This document shows, one piece after another, positions 63,902 through 64,000 of a stretch of 64,000 nt of DNA (position 1 is its first letter; every line of letters begins with the position of its first letter). The translations under genes and the position numbers were made by a program. The notes below the pieces were generated by a model, which was not told the DNA's origin, ran no database searches, and saw only the letters and a list, made by a program, of their open reading frames with translations. Source of the DNA: Oxyruncus cristatus (lineage: Eukaryota; Chordata; Aves; Passeriformes; Cotingidae); NCBI GenBank assembly GCA_013399855.1, contig VXAY01000172.1, forward strand, positions 3,537,689-3,601,688, read 5' to 3'.

Positions 63902-63991
63902 GACACATTCAGCTAACGTATTTTAGCAGGTGGAGGGAGGTTGAAGATTCCTGTGACAACGATGCCATAGAGAGAATGTACTGTGCCCCAG
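63902..63991 (+). CDS. RPS6KC1: RPS6KC1 internal exon: degenerate DFG to APE region
   Basis: This 90-nt, phase 1/1 exon follows a 271-nt intron (acceptor ttttgtttttag) and ends at CCAG|gttaga, nine bases before the window ends. It encodes HIQLTYFSRWREVEDSCDND then AIERMYCAP. In the place of the DFG metal-binding motif it has YFS (Tyr codon 63919-63921). Loss of that Asp, together with the altered glycine loop and catalytic loop, predicts very weak or no phosphotransfer. MYCAP plus the split codon aligns with the APE motif that ends the activation segment. The remaining C-lobe exons lie downstream, outside the window. Confidence 0.94.
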
Positions 63992-64000
63992 GTTAGAGCA

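Noticed and set aside
1..64000. Operon, CRISPR array, phage or bacterial defence system
   Set aside because: The whole window is a vertebrate gene with spliced exons and AT-rich introns; there are no prokaryotic gene clusters or regularly spaced direct repeats of CRISPR type.

Overview
The window is a stretch of vertebrate genomic DNA, almost certainly from a bird and probably a passerine. Its only recognisable gene is the plus-strand gene RPS6KC1 (ribosomal protein S6 kinase C1, also RPK118 or RSKL1), which spans the whole window. The bird call rests on three things: high amino-acid identity to vertebrate RPS6KC1 as I remember it, a decayed chicken-repeat-1 (CR1) 3' tail near 37.1 kb, and a tRNA-Ile-derived SINE near 23.3 kb that resembles the passerine family TguSINE1. 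Interspersed repeats are otherwise sparse, which fits a bird genome. None of this was checked against a database.

Layout: eleven internal coding exons can be placed with GT-AG boundaries and consistent phases, at 2927-3047, 10473-10588, 12545-12638, 16273-16332, 17165-17527, 32426-32544, 40162-40254, 51493-51540, 53149-53281, 62077-63630 and 63902-63991. They total 2791 nt, about 930 codons, with no frameshift or internal stop. The first exon(s), with the start codon and the first part of the PX domain, lie upstream of base 1. The last exon(s), with the rest of the kinase C-lobe, lie downstream of base 64000.

In order, the exons encode: the C-terminal two thirds of a PX (phosphoinositide-binding) domain; an acidic Ser-rich linker that contains a 20-codon in-frame exon absent from the human protein I recall; an MIT domain; a degenerate kinase N-lobe; a very large Ser/acidic insertion in one 1554-nt exon; and the start of the kinase C-lobe. 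In the C-lobe HRDLK reads CRDLN and DFG reads YFS, so this is a pseudokinase-type domain. Established knowledge of the family (PX targeting to endosomes, partners sphingosine kinase 1 and peroxiredoxin 3) suggests an endosomal trafficking or scaffold role.

The introns (271 nt to 14.9 kb) make up about 95% of the window. The most distinctive intronic structure is a T/G-rich, highly degenerate tandem-repeat block at about 3.70-5.78 kb. Other items are several perfect hairpins, short tandem duplications, two small CpG-rich patches and a few candidate cryptic splice elements, including a possible 19-nt frameshifting microexon at 17777-17795. I found no bacterial-type operons, CRISPR arrays, rRNA genes, functional tRNA genes or second protein-coding gene. 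I did not find a clearly novel biological system. The best leads are the cassette exon, the degenerate minisatellite and the candidate poison microexon.
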